Positions 17,899-26,989 of a stretch of 64,000 nucleotides of DNA are shown piece by piece. The position numbers and the translations under genes were made by a program. How positions within the stretch are numbered: position 1 is the stretch's first letter; each line of letters starts with the position of its first letter. This DNA is from Ferrovibrio sp965278975 (lineage in GTDB: Bacteria > Pseudomonadota > Alphaproteobacteria > Ferrovibrionales > Ferrovibrionaceae), in contig NZ_OZ257126.1 of assembly GCF_965278975.1 (NCBI RefSeq), forward strand, positions 868,001 to 932,000, given 5' to 3'. The notes under the pieces are model-generated. The model searched no databases. It saw only the letters and a list, made by a program, of their open reading frames with translations, and had not been told where the DNA came from.

Positions 17899-19796
17899 CG
17901 CCGGGCCGTGCACCAAGCCTGAAACATCAGCACGCACCACAGCGCATGCGGCAAGCGACGTCGACCATCGCGATGTTCTTCCCATAAACGCCGGATCGGC
18001 AGCCCATCGAGCAGGCCACTGGCCCCGAGTGCCTGAGGTGTGAGAAGACTTTCCGCCCAATCGCGCAAGGGGCCACGCAGCCAGCGATCCAGCGGCACAC
18101 CAAACCCCTTCTTTGGCCGCTCTATGAGATGCCCCGGCAGGTATTTATGCAGTACATCGCGCAGGATCAATTTGCCACCGCCATCGCCATATTTGAAATC
18201 GCGTGGCAGCCGCCAAGCGAATTCATAGAGCCGATGATCGAGCAGCGGCACACGCGACTCCAGGCTCACCGCCATGCTCGCGCGATCCAACTTCACCAGG
18301 ATATCGTCGGGCAGGTATGTCACTGTGTCGAGCAACATCATCATCTGCCGTGCATCATCAAGCCGCAGCCAATCCTCCGGCCGCTCGCGCAGATCACCGC
18401 CGATGCCTGCCACCGATAGCGGCGATTGTCGCAACAGTCGTGCATAGATACCCGCGACATCGCCAGGCGACAGGGCATCACCCAGACGATGCAGCTTGTC
18501 GCCGATAAAAGGCGAAAGGCGATTCAGCATCGCTGCCGGCAATGCCTGCAGCAGGCCGCAGCCCAAGCTGAGCAGTGGCTTTGGCAGCATCGCCGCCACA
18601 CCGGCCAGGCGCGCCGCGAGGGCGTAGCGGTCATAACCGCCAAACAATTCATCACCGGCATCACCGGACAGGCAAACCGTCACCGATTGCCGAGCCAAGC
18701 GCGACACCAGATAAGTCGGAATCTGCGAAGAATCGGCGAAGGGCTCGTCGTAGAATCGGCCCAGTTGCGGCACTACCGCCAGCGCATCCGTCTCCTCGAC
18801 ATACAATTCGGTATGATCGGTGCCCAGATGCTGCGCCACGGCGTGGGCATAGAGCGCTTCATCCAGCGCCGGTTCGCGGAAACCGATGCTGAAACTTTTC
18901 ACCGGCGGCCCACCCAGGGCCTGCATGATGGCCACCACGGTGGAGGAATCGATGCCACCGGACAGGAAAGCGCCAATCGGGACGTCAGACACCATGCAGA
19001 GCCGTACCGCATCGCGCAGCAGGGCATCGAGCTGTTCTGCCGCTTGGGCCCGGCTGCCACGGAAAGGATCGGTAAGGCCAGCCAGTGCCGAATCAGTTGC
19101 CGACCAGTAGGCGACAGGAGTCGGCAATTGCCCCGGCTGCATATCGGTGGAGAGCCGTAACACACAGCCCGGCGGCAGCTTGTGCCAGTCGCGATGAATC
19201 GTCCATGGTGCCGGGATATTGCCGTAGCGCAGCAGCAGCGACACTGCCACTGGTTCGAGAGTGGCAGCAAAGCTGGGATGAGCCGCCAGCGCATTGAGTT
19301 CGGAGGCGAACAGGAAGGTGCCGCCCAGCCAGCCATAAAGCAGCGGCTTCTGGCCGAAACGATCGCGCGCCAGGATCAGGCTGCGCTCATCGGCATCCCA
19401 CAGCGCCAGGGCGAACATGCCGTTGGCCGCACGCAGGGTCGCGTCCACCCCCCAATACTCGAAACCGGCCAGCAGCACCTCGGTATCCGACTGGCTACGG
19501 AAACGGGCGCCTTCGCTCTGCAACTGCGCACGCAGGTCGCGGTAATTATAGATTTCGCCGTTGAACACAATACTGTAGCGACCTGACGCGGACTGCATAG
19601 GCTGCGCGCCTTCACTGCTCAAATCTATAATGGCCAGGCGGCGATGCCCCAAGGCAATCCCGGCCTCGGCATCGCACCAAAAACCACAATCATCCGGGCC
19701 ACGATAGGCAATGGCCGTCGTCATCTTGGCCAAATCTCGCTGCAATTTATCAAGCCGTCCGCCGCCCGGGCAAAGCAATCCGGCCAAACCGCACAT
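17895..19796 (-). CDS. asnB: Asparagine synthase (glutamine-hydrolysing) family amidotransferase, copy 2
   Basis: The protein is 633 residues. Cys2 (MCGLAGLLCPGG), LGHRRLAIIDLSSEGAQPM and YSIVFNGEIYNYRDL mark an intact glutaminase domain; FLSGGIDSSTVV near residue 275 is the pyrophosphate loop, and LSGDAGDELFGGYDRY and VPLLDHRLYEFAWRLP are synthetase blocks. Its sequence differs clearly from copies 1 and 3, so it is not a recent duplicate. It is the last gene of the minus-strand half and overlaps the upstream glycosyltransferase as TAATG. The acceptor is probably a sugar acid of the polymer rather than aspartate (inference). Confidence 0.92.
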   Translation of the reverse strand: MCGLAGLLCPGGGRLDKLQRDLAKMTTAIAYRGPDDCGFWCDAEAGIALGHRRLAIIDLSSEGAQPMQSASGRYSIVFNGEIYNYRDLRAQLQSEGARFRSQSDTEVLLAGFEYWGVDATLRAANGMFALALWDADERSLILARDRFGQKPLLYGWLGGTFLFASELNALAAHPSFAATLEPVAVSLLLRYGNIPAPWTIHRDWHKLPPGCVLRLSTDMQPGQLPTPVAYWSATDSALAGLTDPFRGSRAQAAEQLDALLRDAVRLCMVSDVPIGAFLSGGIDSSTVVAIMQALGGPPVKSFSIGFREPALDEALYAHAVAQHLGTDHTELYVEETDALAVVPQLGRFYDEPFADSSQIPTYLVSRLARQSVTVCLSGDAGDELFGGYDRYALAARLAGVAAMLPKPLLSLGCGLLQALPAAMLNRLSPFIGDKLHRLGDALSPGDVAGIYARLLRQSPLSVAGIGGDLRERPEDWLRLDDARQMMMLLDTVTYLPDDILVKLDRASMAVSLESRVPLLDHRLYEFAWRLPRDFKYGDGGGKLILRDVLHKYLPGHLIERPKKGFGVPLDRWLRGPLRDWAESLLTPQALGASGLLDGLPIRRLWEEHRDGRRRLPHALWCVLMFQAWCTARR

Positions 19797-20983
19797 TACT
19801 GCGTCACCAGAACATGTAACTGGGCCAGTGACTCGCGCAGACCGGATTCAGACCACAATTCGTCAGCCAACGCGCGAATACCTTGCGACAAGCGGATACG
19901 CAACTCAGGATCATCCATCATGCGCAATATTTGCTCCGCCATTCCACTCACATCGCGCGATGGGACCAGGAGAGCATTTTCTTCGTGGCGCAGCATGCCA
20001 ACGATCCAATCGCGATTATACGCGATGATCGGCATCCCCACACATGCGGCTTCGCGCAATGACATACCAGTCAGTGGTGACAGAAATACATCTGCCGCCA
20101 CCAATTGCTGCGGGATCAAGGCATTGTTGAGAGCCCCCATAAAAACAACAGAGCCTCTCACGCCAAGCTCGTCCGCAAGCGCCTCCAGCCGCGCGCGGTC
20201 CGGCCCATCGCCGATCAGCTGTAAACGGAAATGTCGCTCGGGCCGCAGGTCGATCAAACGGCGCAGCGTTCGAAGCAGATCTTCCACCAGCTTTTCCCGA
20301 TTCATGCGGCCTACATATACCAGGGTCATTGGGTCCCCGAGCTGGGTCGGGTCATGTGGTGGTAGATCTGCTAAAGCATTGACAAATCCAGGAGCGGGCA
20401 TTGCCTCGCCGAAACTCTTCACCACAAACAGCTTGTTGCGGGACAGCGGATACGCGCCAAAAATCGAAACATAGCCTCCAGCGGCATGGGCGGTCAGAAC
20501 TCGATAGGCACATGCGTAACTGAGGCGCAGCATCAGCCGCTCCATCCAGATTGGCAAGCCGGACATGCTGACGCCATAATCGCGGTAGAGTTCCTCCGGT
20601 ATGGATACCGGCATAAGTATAACGCGCTTGCGAAGCAGCAAGCGAACCAAGCTGGCGGTCCACCAGGAAAAAACCTGGTCCGGCGTGATACAGACATCGG
20701 GCGAGAGGCGCCGCGCCTCAAAATATAGCGTCACCGGCGCCAGGAGCAAATCGAGCAATGATATGCCCGTGCCAACGGTATTAAGTGTAGTGCAGCCTTG
20801 AGTGAGCGGCAGTTGCCGTCGACCCAGCAAATAAACGACATCAACTCGTTTAAAAAAGCATTCGTAAACTCGAACATACCAGACATTGCCCTTTTCCAGC
20901 ATTTCCCCAACCCTGAGAACGCCGAATGTCATAAGGCTTGGATGATTGATCCTCTCATCACCGCGAATAACAGGCATTTTCAT
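19796..20983 (-). CDS. Glycosyltransferase, GT4-like
   Basis: The protein is 395 residues from ATG 20983, which overlaps the ATP-grasp stop as ATGA; a TTG seven codons upstream is the alternative. The C-terminal GT-B domain is clear: MTLVYVGRMNREKLVEDLL, FRLQLIGDGPDRARLEALA, VVFMGALNNALIPQQLVAA, and FLSPLTGMSLREAACVGMP, where the conserved glutamate binds the donor diphosphate. The N-terminal domain contains a hydrophobic segment near residues 75-90. Sugar donor unknown. Its neighbours are the ATP-grasp enzyme and amidotransferase copy 2. Confidence 0.85.
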   Translation of the reverse strand: MKMPVIRGDERINHPSLMTFGVLRVGEMLEKGNVWYVRVYECFFKRVDVVYLLGRRQLPLTQGCTTLNTVGTGISLLDLLLAPVTLYFEARRLSPDVCITPDQVFSWWTASLVRLLLRKRVILMPVSIPEELYRDYGVSMSGLPIWMERLMLRLSYACAYRVLTAHAAGGYVSIFGAYPLSRNKLFVVKSFGEAMPAPGFVNALADLPPHDPTQLGDPMTLVYVGRMNREKLVEDLLRTLRRLIDLRPERHFRLQLIGDGPDRARLEALADELGVRGSVVFMGALNNALIPQQLVAADVFLSPLTGMSLREAACVGMPIIAYNRDWIVGMLRHEENALLVPSRDVSGMAEQILRMMDDPELRIRLSQGIRALADELWSESGLRESLAQLHVLVTQ

Positions 20984-22074
20984 GGTGACAACAATGTTTG
21001 CCAATTAGGCACATCGGTCCCATCCAGTAATGTTTCGGATAAAGTCCGAATCACCCAACCCTTACCATAGGAAAAGCGGGGCTCCAGTCTTTCGTCACGC
21101 AGATGATGGCGCAGCAGGAGGTCCGGCTCGTTGTATCCGACCAAGGCACGCAATGAAGTGGTGCCCGAGAAACGCGGATTGATTTCAAAAATATACAAAC
21201 CCTCATCAGTCATACGGCACTGAATGTTAATAGCACCACGCGCACCAAGGGCTTTGGCAATCGCTTCACAGGGCCCTGTAATTTCTGGAAACTTGTCGAC
21301 AAAGCCATGGCTTACGCCAGAGCTTATCACCAGTTTCTCGCCCAGGGACTTGCGGCCTGTAATATTGGGAACTGACATGCGCACGTTCAGTCCTCCGCTC
21401 AACGCACGATGCACAGCAATAGAATTGAGAAAATTTCCATCCAAATCGTGCAATACGCCGACCGTGAATTCGGACCTAAAGTCGCCAACATATTCCTGGA
21501 TGATGAATGTATTCGCAGTGGAGCGAACATACTCCGCCAGAATTTCCAGTTCACGCGGCGTCTGTGCGATAAAAGTATTCTGCGAACCACCGCTGTCACG
21601 TGATGGCTTCACCACAACGGGAAAATAATCCACCGCAGACAAATCACTGTCAGCGCCAAGTACCTGATAGCGAGGAGTCTTAAAGCCTTGCCGGGACAGG
21701 AATTCGGCAGTGCGCACCTTGTCCATGCAAATATCAATTACCGATGCTGGGTTGATCGGAAGCAGCACGCCGATATCGGCAAAACGTTGGCGTTCGCGGC
21801 TCATGGCCTGCAAATCCGGCTCACAACCATGGAACACGGCCTGCACATTATAGCGGGCGCAAAGTGCCAGCAGAGCATCAATATACTCTGGCGATGACGC
21901 TCGCGGCAGCAGAACCGGAACATCCACCATGGAAAATTGCGGACAGAGCGGCGAGATATCGCCACCAATAATGCGATAGGAGCCCGGGACGGCGGCCCGC
22001 AGTGCCTTCAGTATCTGCTCGCCATGCCCCCCCCCACCGATGGCACTTACAAGTACAGTAATTGGCTCAGGCAT
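20980..22074 (-). CDS. ATP-grasp domain protein (carbamoyl-phosphate-synthase-like ligase)
   Basis: The protein is 364 residues from ATG 22074. The N-terminal pre-ATP-grasp domain starts VLVSAIGGGGHGEQILKALR. The ATP-grasp core follows: DKVRTAEFLSRQGFKTPRYQ, then FPVVVKPSRDSGGSQNTF (the lysine and glycine loop that covers ATP), FIIQEYVGDFRSEFTVGVL, and the metal-binding strand LYIFEINPRFSGTTSL with Glu and Asn. Such enzymes join a carboxylate to an amine or similar through an acyl phosphate. In this locus it may add an amino acid to a sugar or make an activated group for the polymer; the substrate is unknown. Confidence 0.83.
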   Translation of the reverse strand: MPEPITVLVSAIGGGGHGEQILKALRAAVPGSYRIIGGDISPLCPQFSMVDVPVLLPRASSPEYIDALLALCARYNVQAVFHGCEPDLQAMSRERQRFADIGVLLPINPASVIDICMDKVRTAEFLSRQGFKTPRYQVLGADSDLSAVDYFPVVVKPSRDSGGSQNTFIAQTPRELEILAEYVRSTANTFIIQEYVGDFRSEFTVGVLHDLDGNFLNSIAVHRALSGGLNVRMSVPNITGRKSLGEKLVISSGVSHGFVDKFPEITGPCEAIAKALGARGAINIQCRMTDEGLYIFEINPRFSGTTSLRALVGYNEPDLLLRHHLRDERLEPRFSYGKGWVIRTLSETLLDGTDVPNWQTLLSP

Positions 22075-22771
22075 CGCAGACTTCTCCAACAATATCGTCT
22101 GGCGTCGGCCGCTCGAATACAGCCCGCACAGCCGGATGAATTTCACCGAGGCGCCGCAAGGCTGCATGCGTAGCATCTCGGATATCGAACCGCATCAAGC
22201 GCACCTCGCCAGAGGTATCATCAAACAATCCAACACATCCAAGGGAACCGGCATCGCGCGGCAGGCCACAGCTACCTATGTTCACATAGCGCACACCTGC
22301 CTGTTCGCGTAGGAAAGGACGATGGGTATGCCCCATGAATACTGTCGTTCCTGGTGCGAGATGAAAATCCCCGAGATCGCTATCCGGATAGACATATCCA
22401 TGGGTTGGCGATGCAGGGCTGCCATGCACCAGCAGCACGGCGCCGCACGGCGCCAACCATCGACGCTGCCTAGGCCATGCCGATACCGTTTGCCTCTGCG
22501 CCTCGGTAAGAATGGCTCGTGTTTGCATCAGGCGATAAATGGCATCGCGCGACGAAGAAATCTCCCCGCCCAACAGCAGTTCCTCATGGTTGCCCATGAC
22601 CGCCGGTATGCCAGCATCAATCAACGCATCCAGTACACCCAAGCCAGGCATATAACCGACAGCATCACCTAGAAAATGAAGCTGCTCCGCACCGAACCGA
22701 CGCAACAACGCGATGGCCTGCTTAAAAGCCTCAACATTGCCATGGGCGTCGGACAGCAAGCCGTGGATCAT
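22067..22771 (-). CDS. Calcineurin-like metallophosphoesterase (YfcE/MJ0936 type)
   Basis: The protein is 234 residues with the full metal-binding motif series: LLSDAHGNVEA, FLGDAVGYMPG, VMGNHEELLLG, LVHGSPASPTHG and FMGHTHRPF, followed by VNIGSCGLPRD. Two metal ions and activated water would cleave a phosphomonoester or diester. Polysaccharide clusters rarely carry this family, so it may remove a phosphate from an intermediate made by the neighbouring ATP-grasp enzyme. It overlaps the genes on both sides by a few bases, so it is translated with them. Confidence 0.88.
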   Translation of the reverse strand: MIHGLLSDAHGNVEAFKQAIALLRRFGAEQLHFLGDAVGYMPGLGVLDALIDAGIPAVMGNHEELLLGGEISSSRDAIYRLMQTRAILTEAQRQTVSAWPRQRRWLAPCGAVLLVHGSPASPTHGYVYPDSDLGDFHLAPGTTVFMGHTHRPFLREQAGVRYVNIGSCGLPRDAGSLGCVGLFDDTSGEVRLMRFDIRDATHAALRRLGEIHPAVRAVFERPTPDDIVGEVCDA

Positions 22772-23928
22772 TCAACCTCCGGCACCAACTCATCCAAGAC
22801 CCTGATACAGCAACCGAACAACGCCGGTTCGGCATTCAAAACCCCACGCAGCCGCTCACCAAAGGTTCTGGACAGAATCCACAATTCATCTACCGGGCTG
22901 CCAATCAACCTCTCCCGCGACTCAACAGGTACCTTGAATGGCGGATAATAACGGCCGGTAAGCTCCGGGTCATCGTCAAAAAACCGATAAGCCGCATCGG
23001 GCGGCAGGAAAGACAATCCGCGCGCCGGACAGTATATGCCTAGGCTGCGACCACTTTTGGCATACCGTGATACCAATGTGGAAACACGTTCGATCAGCGC
23101 CTCACATTTTCCCCCATAGCGCATTACGGTAGATGTCTCGGCTTCTGTGGCCCCGGCTATTTCTTCGGCAACGATATTCGGATCTCGGACGGCAATGACA
23201 TAGAGCGCACCACCATAACCGGCCCGCTCGACGCTCAAGGCACGGAGGCCATGATAGGCAAACAGTCGCGTCAAACTATCCGCTGTGAAGTACATGTAGT
23301 GTTCGTGCAGAAGCATGGCTGGATCGCCAGCAGCGATGAAAGGCGTGCAATCGGGCACTGAAAAGGCAACCATACCTCCAGGCCGCAGTGAATCGATAAC
23401 AGCCGTCAGGAAATCCGCAGGTTCGGCAATGTGTTCCAATACCGCATAGGCGAGAACAAGATCAAAATTTCCCGATAAGCGCGGACTGGGGAAGCTGTCG
23501 GCAAGCACCGAAACACCATATCTGGCCCAATATGGCGCGTTGGCCAGGCCGGGCTCGATACCCAGACATTCTGCGCCTTTAGCCTGCAGGCATTGCAACA
23601 GAAAGCCGCGTCCCGCCCCCACTTCCAGTACACGCCGACCGGCTATACCCTGCGCAACATTGCGTTCCAGAAAAGCGACGAAATCTTCGGCATAGTGCCG
23701 CCCGAGCGGCGTATCGTCCATTGCGGTGCCAAGTAGAGAACCAACTGCATAAGCCCGCGCCAGATAGCGTGTGACGGATTCATCCGGCACTTGCCTGACA
23801 AGGCCCAGGCGATCATCAAACCCTAAAACAAATGGCAGCGTTCCGGGCAAGCCCGGACCGTTCTCGGCCGTCGTCATCGCTCCGATGGTGAAGGGAAGAT
23901 GCTGTGTTTTCCAGAGTTCTACCGTCAT
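22768..23928 (-). CDS. Class I SAM-dependent methyltransferase
   Basis: The protein is 386 residues from ATG 23928, one base from the epimerase stop. The SAM-binding motif GRRVLEVGAGRGFLLQCL is near residue 95, followed by FDLVLAYAVLEHIAEPADFL and LRPGGMVAFSVPDCTPF. A C-terminal domain of about 130 residues (LGIYCPARGLSFLPPDAAYRF, VPVESRERLIGSPVDELWIL) resembles the Rossmann-like tail of sugar C-methyltransferases in deoxysugar pathways. A C-methyl group on a keto-sugar is possible, but the target is unknown. Confidence 0.85.
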   Translation of the reverse strand: MTVELWKTQHLPFTIGAMTTAENGPGLPGTLPFVLGFDDRLGLVRQVPDESVTRYLARAYAVGSLLGTAMDDTPLGRHYAEDFVAFLERNVAQGIAGRRVLEVGAGRGFLLQCLQAKGAECLGIEPGLANAPYWARYGVSVLADSFPSPRLSGNFDLVLAYAVLEHIAEPADFLTAVIDSLRPGGMVAFSVPDCTPFIAAGDPAMLLHEHYMYFTADSLTRLFAYHGLRALSVERAGYGGALYVIAVRDPNIVAEEIAGATEAETSTVMRYGGKCEALIERVSTLVSRYAKSGRSLGIYCPARGLSFLPPDAAYRFFDDDPELTGRYYPPFKVPVESRERLIGSPVDELWILSRTFGERLRGVLNAEPALFGCCIRVLDELVPEVE

Positions 23929-23929
23929 C

Positions 23930-24850
23930 TCAGGCACCGAACACTTCGCCTGCAAGCATGACAATACCTTTCTCGATATTGATGGTCGGAAACCAGCCCA
24001 GATCTCGCTTCGCCTTTGCAATATCGTAGCGAGCGGTTTCGCATTCCAACGGATCGGGTTTAGCCTCGCGATTGACCACACCGCCAAGGATTTGCGTTAC
24101 CAAGCTTGCCAACTGCATCATCGTGACCGGCTGCCCCGATGCGATATTGTATATACCCTTCGCGGCCGCATCGAGGGCCGCCAGAATGAAGTTGGCGGCA
24201 TCGGCGGCATGCAGGAAATCCTGTTCCCGCTGGCCACTGCCCCAAACCGATAGGGCCTGACCGGTCCGCGCCAGAGTTATAAATCGTGCCAGCACAAGAT
24301 GGCGGCGCAAGCCCGGGCCATAAAGTGCCGAGAGACGCATTACTGCTGTTTGCGGCAAAGTCAGGAATAATGCCTCGCCATCCTGTTTCGCCTCAAAATA
24401 AGGAGAAGCTGATCGCAATGGCGTTTCTTCTGTCTTCCAACTAGGATCGATCCGGTCATAGAGGCCGCAACTTGAAGCATAGATAACTGGGATGCTCCAA
24501 TCGGCAGCAGCGGCATAAACGCAACGATCAATCCGGCGCGTCAATTCGGCAGTTACCGCCGTATCGGGAAATTCCGCTGCATGCGGCACAGCGGCGGCCA
24601 AATGGATAATCGCATCTGGTGGTGAAGGCATTCGAGCCTGAAGCCGGATACCTTCTGCAGACAGGTCAGCTTGTACTGAAGACACAGCGCCGGCGGGCGC
24701 ATTGCTTCTCACAATGGCGCACGTTTCCCATCCACGCCTTGTACATGCATCGATTACCGCGCGGCCAAGCAATCCAGCCGCACCGGTTATCGCCACTCGG
24801 CCACGATAGGCAGGAGACGGACTCGATGAACCGTGCTCCGTCGCCCCCAT
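23930..24850 (-). CDS. NAD-dependent epimerase/dehydratase (extended SDR)
   Basis: The protein is 306 residues from ATG 24850, sharing bases with the asnB stop as TGATG. RVAITGAAGLLGRAVIDACTR is the cofactor-binding start, DAIIHLAAAVPHAAEF the next strand, VIYASSCGLYDRID the serine region, and SPYFEAKQDGEALFL has the Y-x3-K dyad (YFEAK). Later blocks are RLSALYGPGLRRHL and DFLHAADAANFILAAL. It probably reduces, epimerises or dehydrates a nucleotide sugar. It lies between amidotransferase copy 3 and the methyltransferase. Confidence 0.85.
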   Translation of the reverse strand: MGATEHGSSSPSPAYRGRVAITGAAGLLGRAVIDACTRRGWETCAIVRSNAPAGAVSSVQADLSAEGIRLQARMPSPPDAIIHLAAAVPHAAEFPDTAVTAELTRRIDRCVYAAAADWSIPVIYASSCGLYDRIDPSWKTEETPLRSASPYFEAKQDGEALFLTLPQTAVMRLSALYGPGLRRHLVLARFITLARTGQALSVWGSGQREQDFLHAADAANFILAALDAAAKGIYNIASGQPVTMMQLASLVTQILGGVVNREAKPDPLECETARYDIAKAKRDLGWFPTINIEKGIVMLAGEVFGA

Positions 24851-26757
24851 CACCTATCACCGGCTTGCTGTTCAGCGGCGCCACTCAAGAAGGTGCCACA
24901 CCACTGCTCCAGATAAAGCAGCGACCAGATCAACAGGCGGCGATTCTGGTGGCCCTCCAGGTGCTCACTTACCATCCGCCACACCATCGAGTGATCTAGA
25001 TAGTCGTAGATCCGGGCCCGCTTGTCGCCCAGGACCCGCTTGACGTAGTCAATGCTCTCGCCACGAAACCAACTGGCATCCGGAGCAGAGAAGCCCTTCT
25101 TTTCACCGTCGCTGATGATTTCAGGCACATGGCGACGCATCACTTTACGCAGCAGCAGTTTTCCGTCCCGCGTCTTCTCGAAATATTTGGCGGTTTTGGC
25201 ACCAGGTTCGTTTTCGTTTAGCCGCACCACTTCGCCGAGTTGGCCGAGCTTCATACTGAGCGGCAGACGCATAGCAAAATCGACCAGATCGTTATCGAGG
25301 AACGGCACCCGGCTCTCCAATCCATGTGCCATACTGATTTTATCCTCCACCACCAGCAAACCATGCAAGAATGTCTTGGCCTCGAAATAGAGCGAGTGAT
25401 TGACGTAATCTTCCGGCCGGGTGAGTTGATCGGCGTGGCGATGAAATACATCGCGGAAAATGTCCCGCGTCCATACTCCCTTCACCTCGGATGCCACCGG
25501 TGCGAACATTGGCTGCAGCAGCGAATTCGGTACCAGTCGCTGCCAGAAAGCATAATACTTGTCGACATAATGGTCGAAATCGTCATTCACCACGGCGCGA
25601 TAATAGCGCCAGGGATAGCCGCCGAATAATTCGTCACCACCAGAGCCAGCTAGCACCACCTTGACAAACTTGCTGGCAAGCTGGGCAGCATAGAAATTCG
25701 GGTAGCTCTGCCCCACCCGCGGCTCCTCTAGATGCCGCACCAATCTCGGCATGCAGCGTTCCATGTCCCCGGCCTTCAATACCATCTCGTATTGTTCAGT
25801 CTTAAACAGATACGACATGTGCTCGGCCTCGCGCCGCTCATCCATGCCCAGCTCGATGCCGGAAGCGGAATTGAGGTCGAAGCCCAAAGTGAAGGTGCGT
25901 AGATTGCTGAGCTGGCCGGCCGCAACAGCCGTGATGGAGCCGGAATCAATGCCACCACTGAGATAGGAAGCGACATCCACATCGCTGATCAACTGCCTGC
26001 TCACCGCCTGACAGAACAACCGATCCAGTTCTTCGGCATATTCGGCCTCATCGGCATGAGGCGCATCAGGTTCACGGAAATCATAATCCCAGTAGCGTTC
26101 TACCTGACTGCCGCCACGCGCCAGATCGACAGCCATGTAGCAGCCAGGCTGCAGTAGACACACATCCTTGAACAAGGTGCGATCAGTGAAGAAATTCTGG
26201 AAGGTCATGTATTCCATCAGCGCCGGCAAATCCAGCGCTGCACTGCCGGCGGGATGTGCCAGCAAGGCCTTGGCTTCCGAGCCGAACAGCAGCACATTGC
26301 CATTACGACGATAGTAGAGCGGCTTGATGCCGTAACGGTCGCGCGCAAGATACAGCCGGCGTTCTTTCGCATCCCACAAGGCGAAGGCGAACATGCCATT
26401 AAAACGGCCCAGCGCGGCCGGCCCCCATGTCGCCCAGGCCTGAAGCAGCACTTCAGTATCGCTACGCGACTGGAAGCGGCACCCTTGAGCCTGCAGCTCC
26501 GCACGCAATTCCTGAAAATTATAGAGTTCGCCATTATAGGTGATGGCGTAACGGCCATCCTGGGTCAGCATTGGCTGGCGGCCACCCGGAGAGAGATCGA
26601 TAATTGCCAGGCGGCGATGCCCAAAGCCGAGCGCGCCGTCGGTATAGATGCCGTCACCATCCGGGCCGCGGTGAGCCAGTGCGTCCGTCATGGCCCGCAC
26701 TAGCACCGGCGAGGCCGGTTGCTGATCGAGATTGAGCAGGCCCGCTATGCCACACAT
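24850..26757 (-). CDS. asnB: Asparagine synthase (glutamine-hydrolysing) family amidotransferase, copy 3
   Basis: The protein is 635 residues. Cys2 in MCGIAGLLNL, GFGHRRLAIIDLSPGGRQPM and YAITYNGELYNF form the glutaminase part; YLSGGIDSGSITAVA at about 265-280 is the pyrophosphate loop; VVLAGSGGDELFGGYPWRYY and RVPFLDNDLVDFAMRLP are synthetase blocks. All residues expected for activity are present. It follows the aminotransferase and a short gene, and overlaps the epimerase start. Like the other two copies it may amidate a sugar acid or an amino acid on the polymer (inference). Confidence 0.92.
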   Translation of the reverse strand: MCGIAGLLNLDQQPASPVLVRAMTDALAHRGPDGDGIYTDGALGFGHRRLAIIDLSPGGRQPMLTQDGRYAITYNGELYNFQELRAELQAQGCRFQSRSDTEVLLQAWATWGPAALGRFNGMFAFALWDAKERRLYLARDRYGIKPLYYRRNGNVLLFGSEAKALLAHPAGSAALDLPALMEYMTFQNFFTDRTLFKDVCLLQPGCYMAVDLARGGSQVERYWDYDFREPDAPHADEAEYAEELDRLFCQAVSRQLISDVDVASYLSGGIDSGSITAVAAGQLSNLRTFTLGFDLNSASGIELGMDERREAEHMSYLFKTEQYEMVLKAGDMERCMPRLVRHLEEPRVGQSYPNFYAAQLASKFVKVVLAGSGGDELFGGYPWRYYRAVVNDDFDHYVDKYYAFWQRLVPNSLLQPMFAPVASEVKGVWTRDIFRDVFHRHADQLTRPEDYVNHSLYFEAKTFLHGLLVVEDKISMAHGLESRVPFLDNDLVDFAMRLPLSMKLGQLGEVVRLNENEPGAKTAKYFEKTRDGKLLLRKVMRRHVPEIISDGEKKGFSAPDASWFRGESIDYVKRVLGDKRARIYDYLDHSMVWRMVSEHLEGHQNRRLLIWSLLYLEQWCGTFLSGAAEQQAGDR

Positions 26758-26761
26758 GGCC

Positions 26762-26989
26762 TTACCGCTTCATCGTCGCAATGGTTATCGCCACTTCCTT
26801 GATCGACTGGGGTAGCGTGCTGCACAAATCGTACCGATGGCAACCGTATATCTGCTCGATCCGTTCATGTGCCGCGGAAACTAAGGCACGGTTGCTCGGC
26901 ACGTCATGCTGTGCGGCGCCAAGATAGCGCCACAACCAGTCGGGCAAGGCCACGTCAGAGACTGAGGAGGGCATCGGCGACATAGGCAT
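26762..26989 (-). CDS. Small hypothetical protein
   Basis: An open frame of 75 codons fills the gap between the aminotransferase and asnB copy 3: it begins inside the 3' end of the former (an ATG at 26974 would give 70 residues) and ends four bases before the latter. The translated text (LPDWLWRYLGAAQHD, then AHERIEQIYGCHRYDL and IKEVAITIATMKR) has a globular rather than random-looking composition. I do not recognise a family. Support is mainly its exact fit between two translationally linked genes. Confidence 0.5.
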   Translation of the reverse strand: MPMSPMPSSVSDVALPDWLWRYLGAAQHDVPSNRALVSAAHERIEQIYGCHRYDLCSTLPQSIKEVAITIATMKR

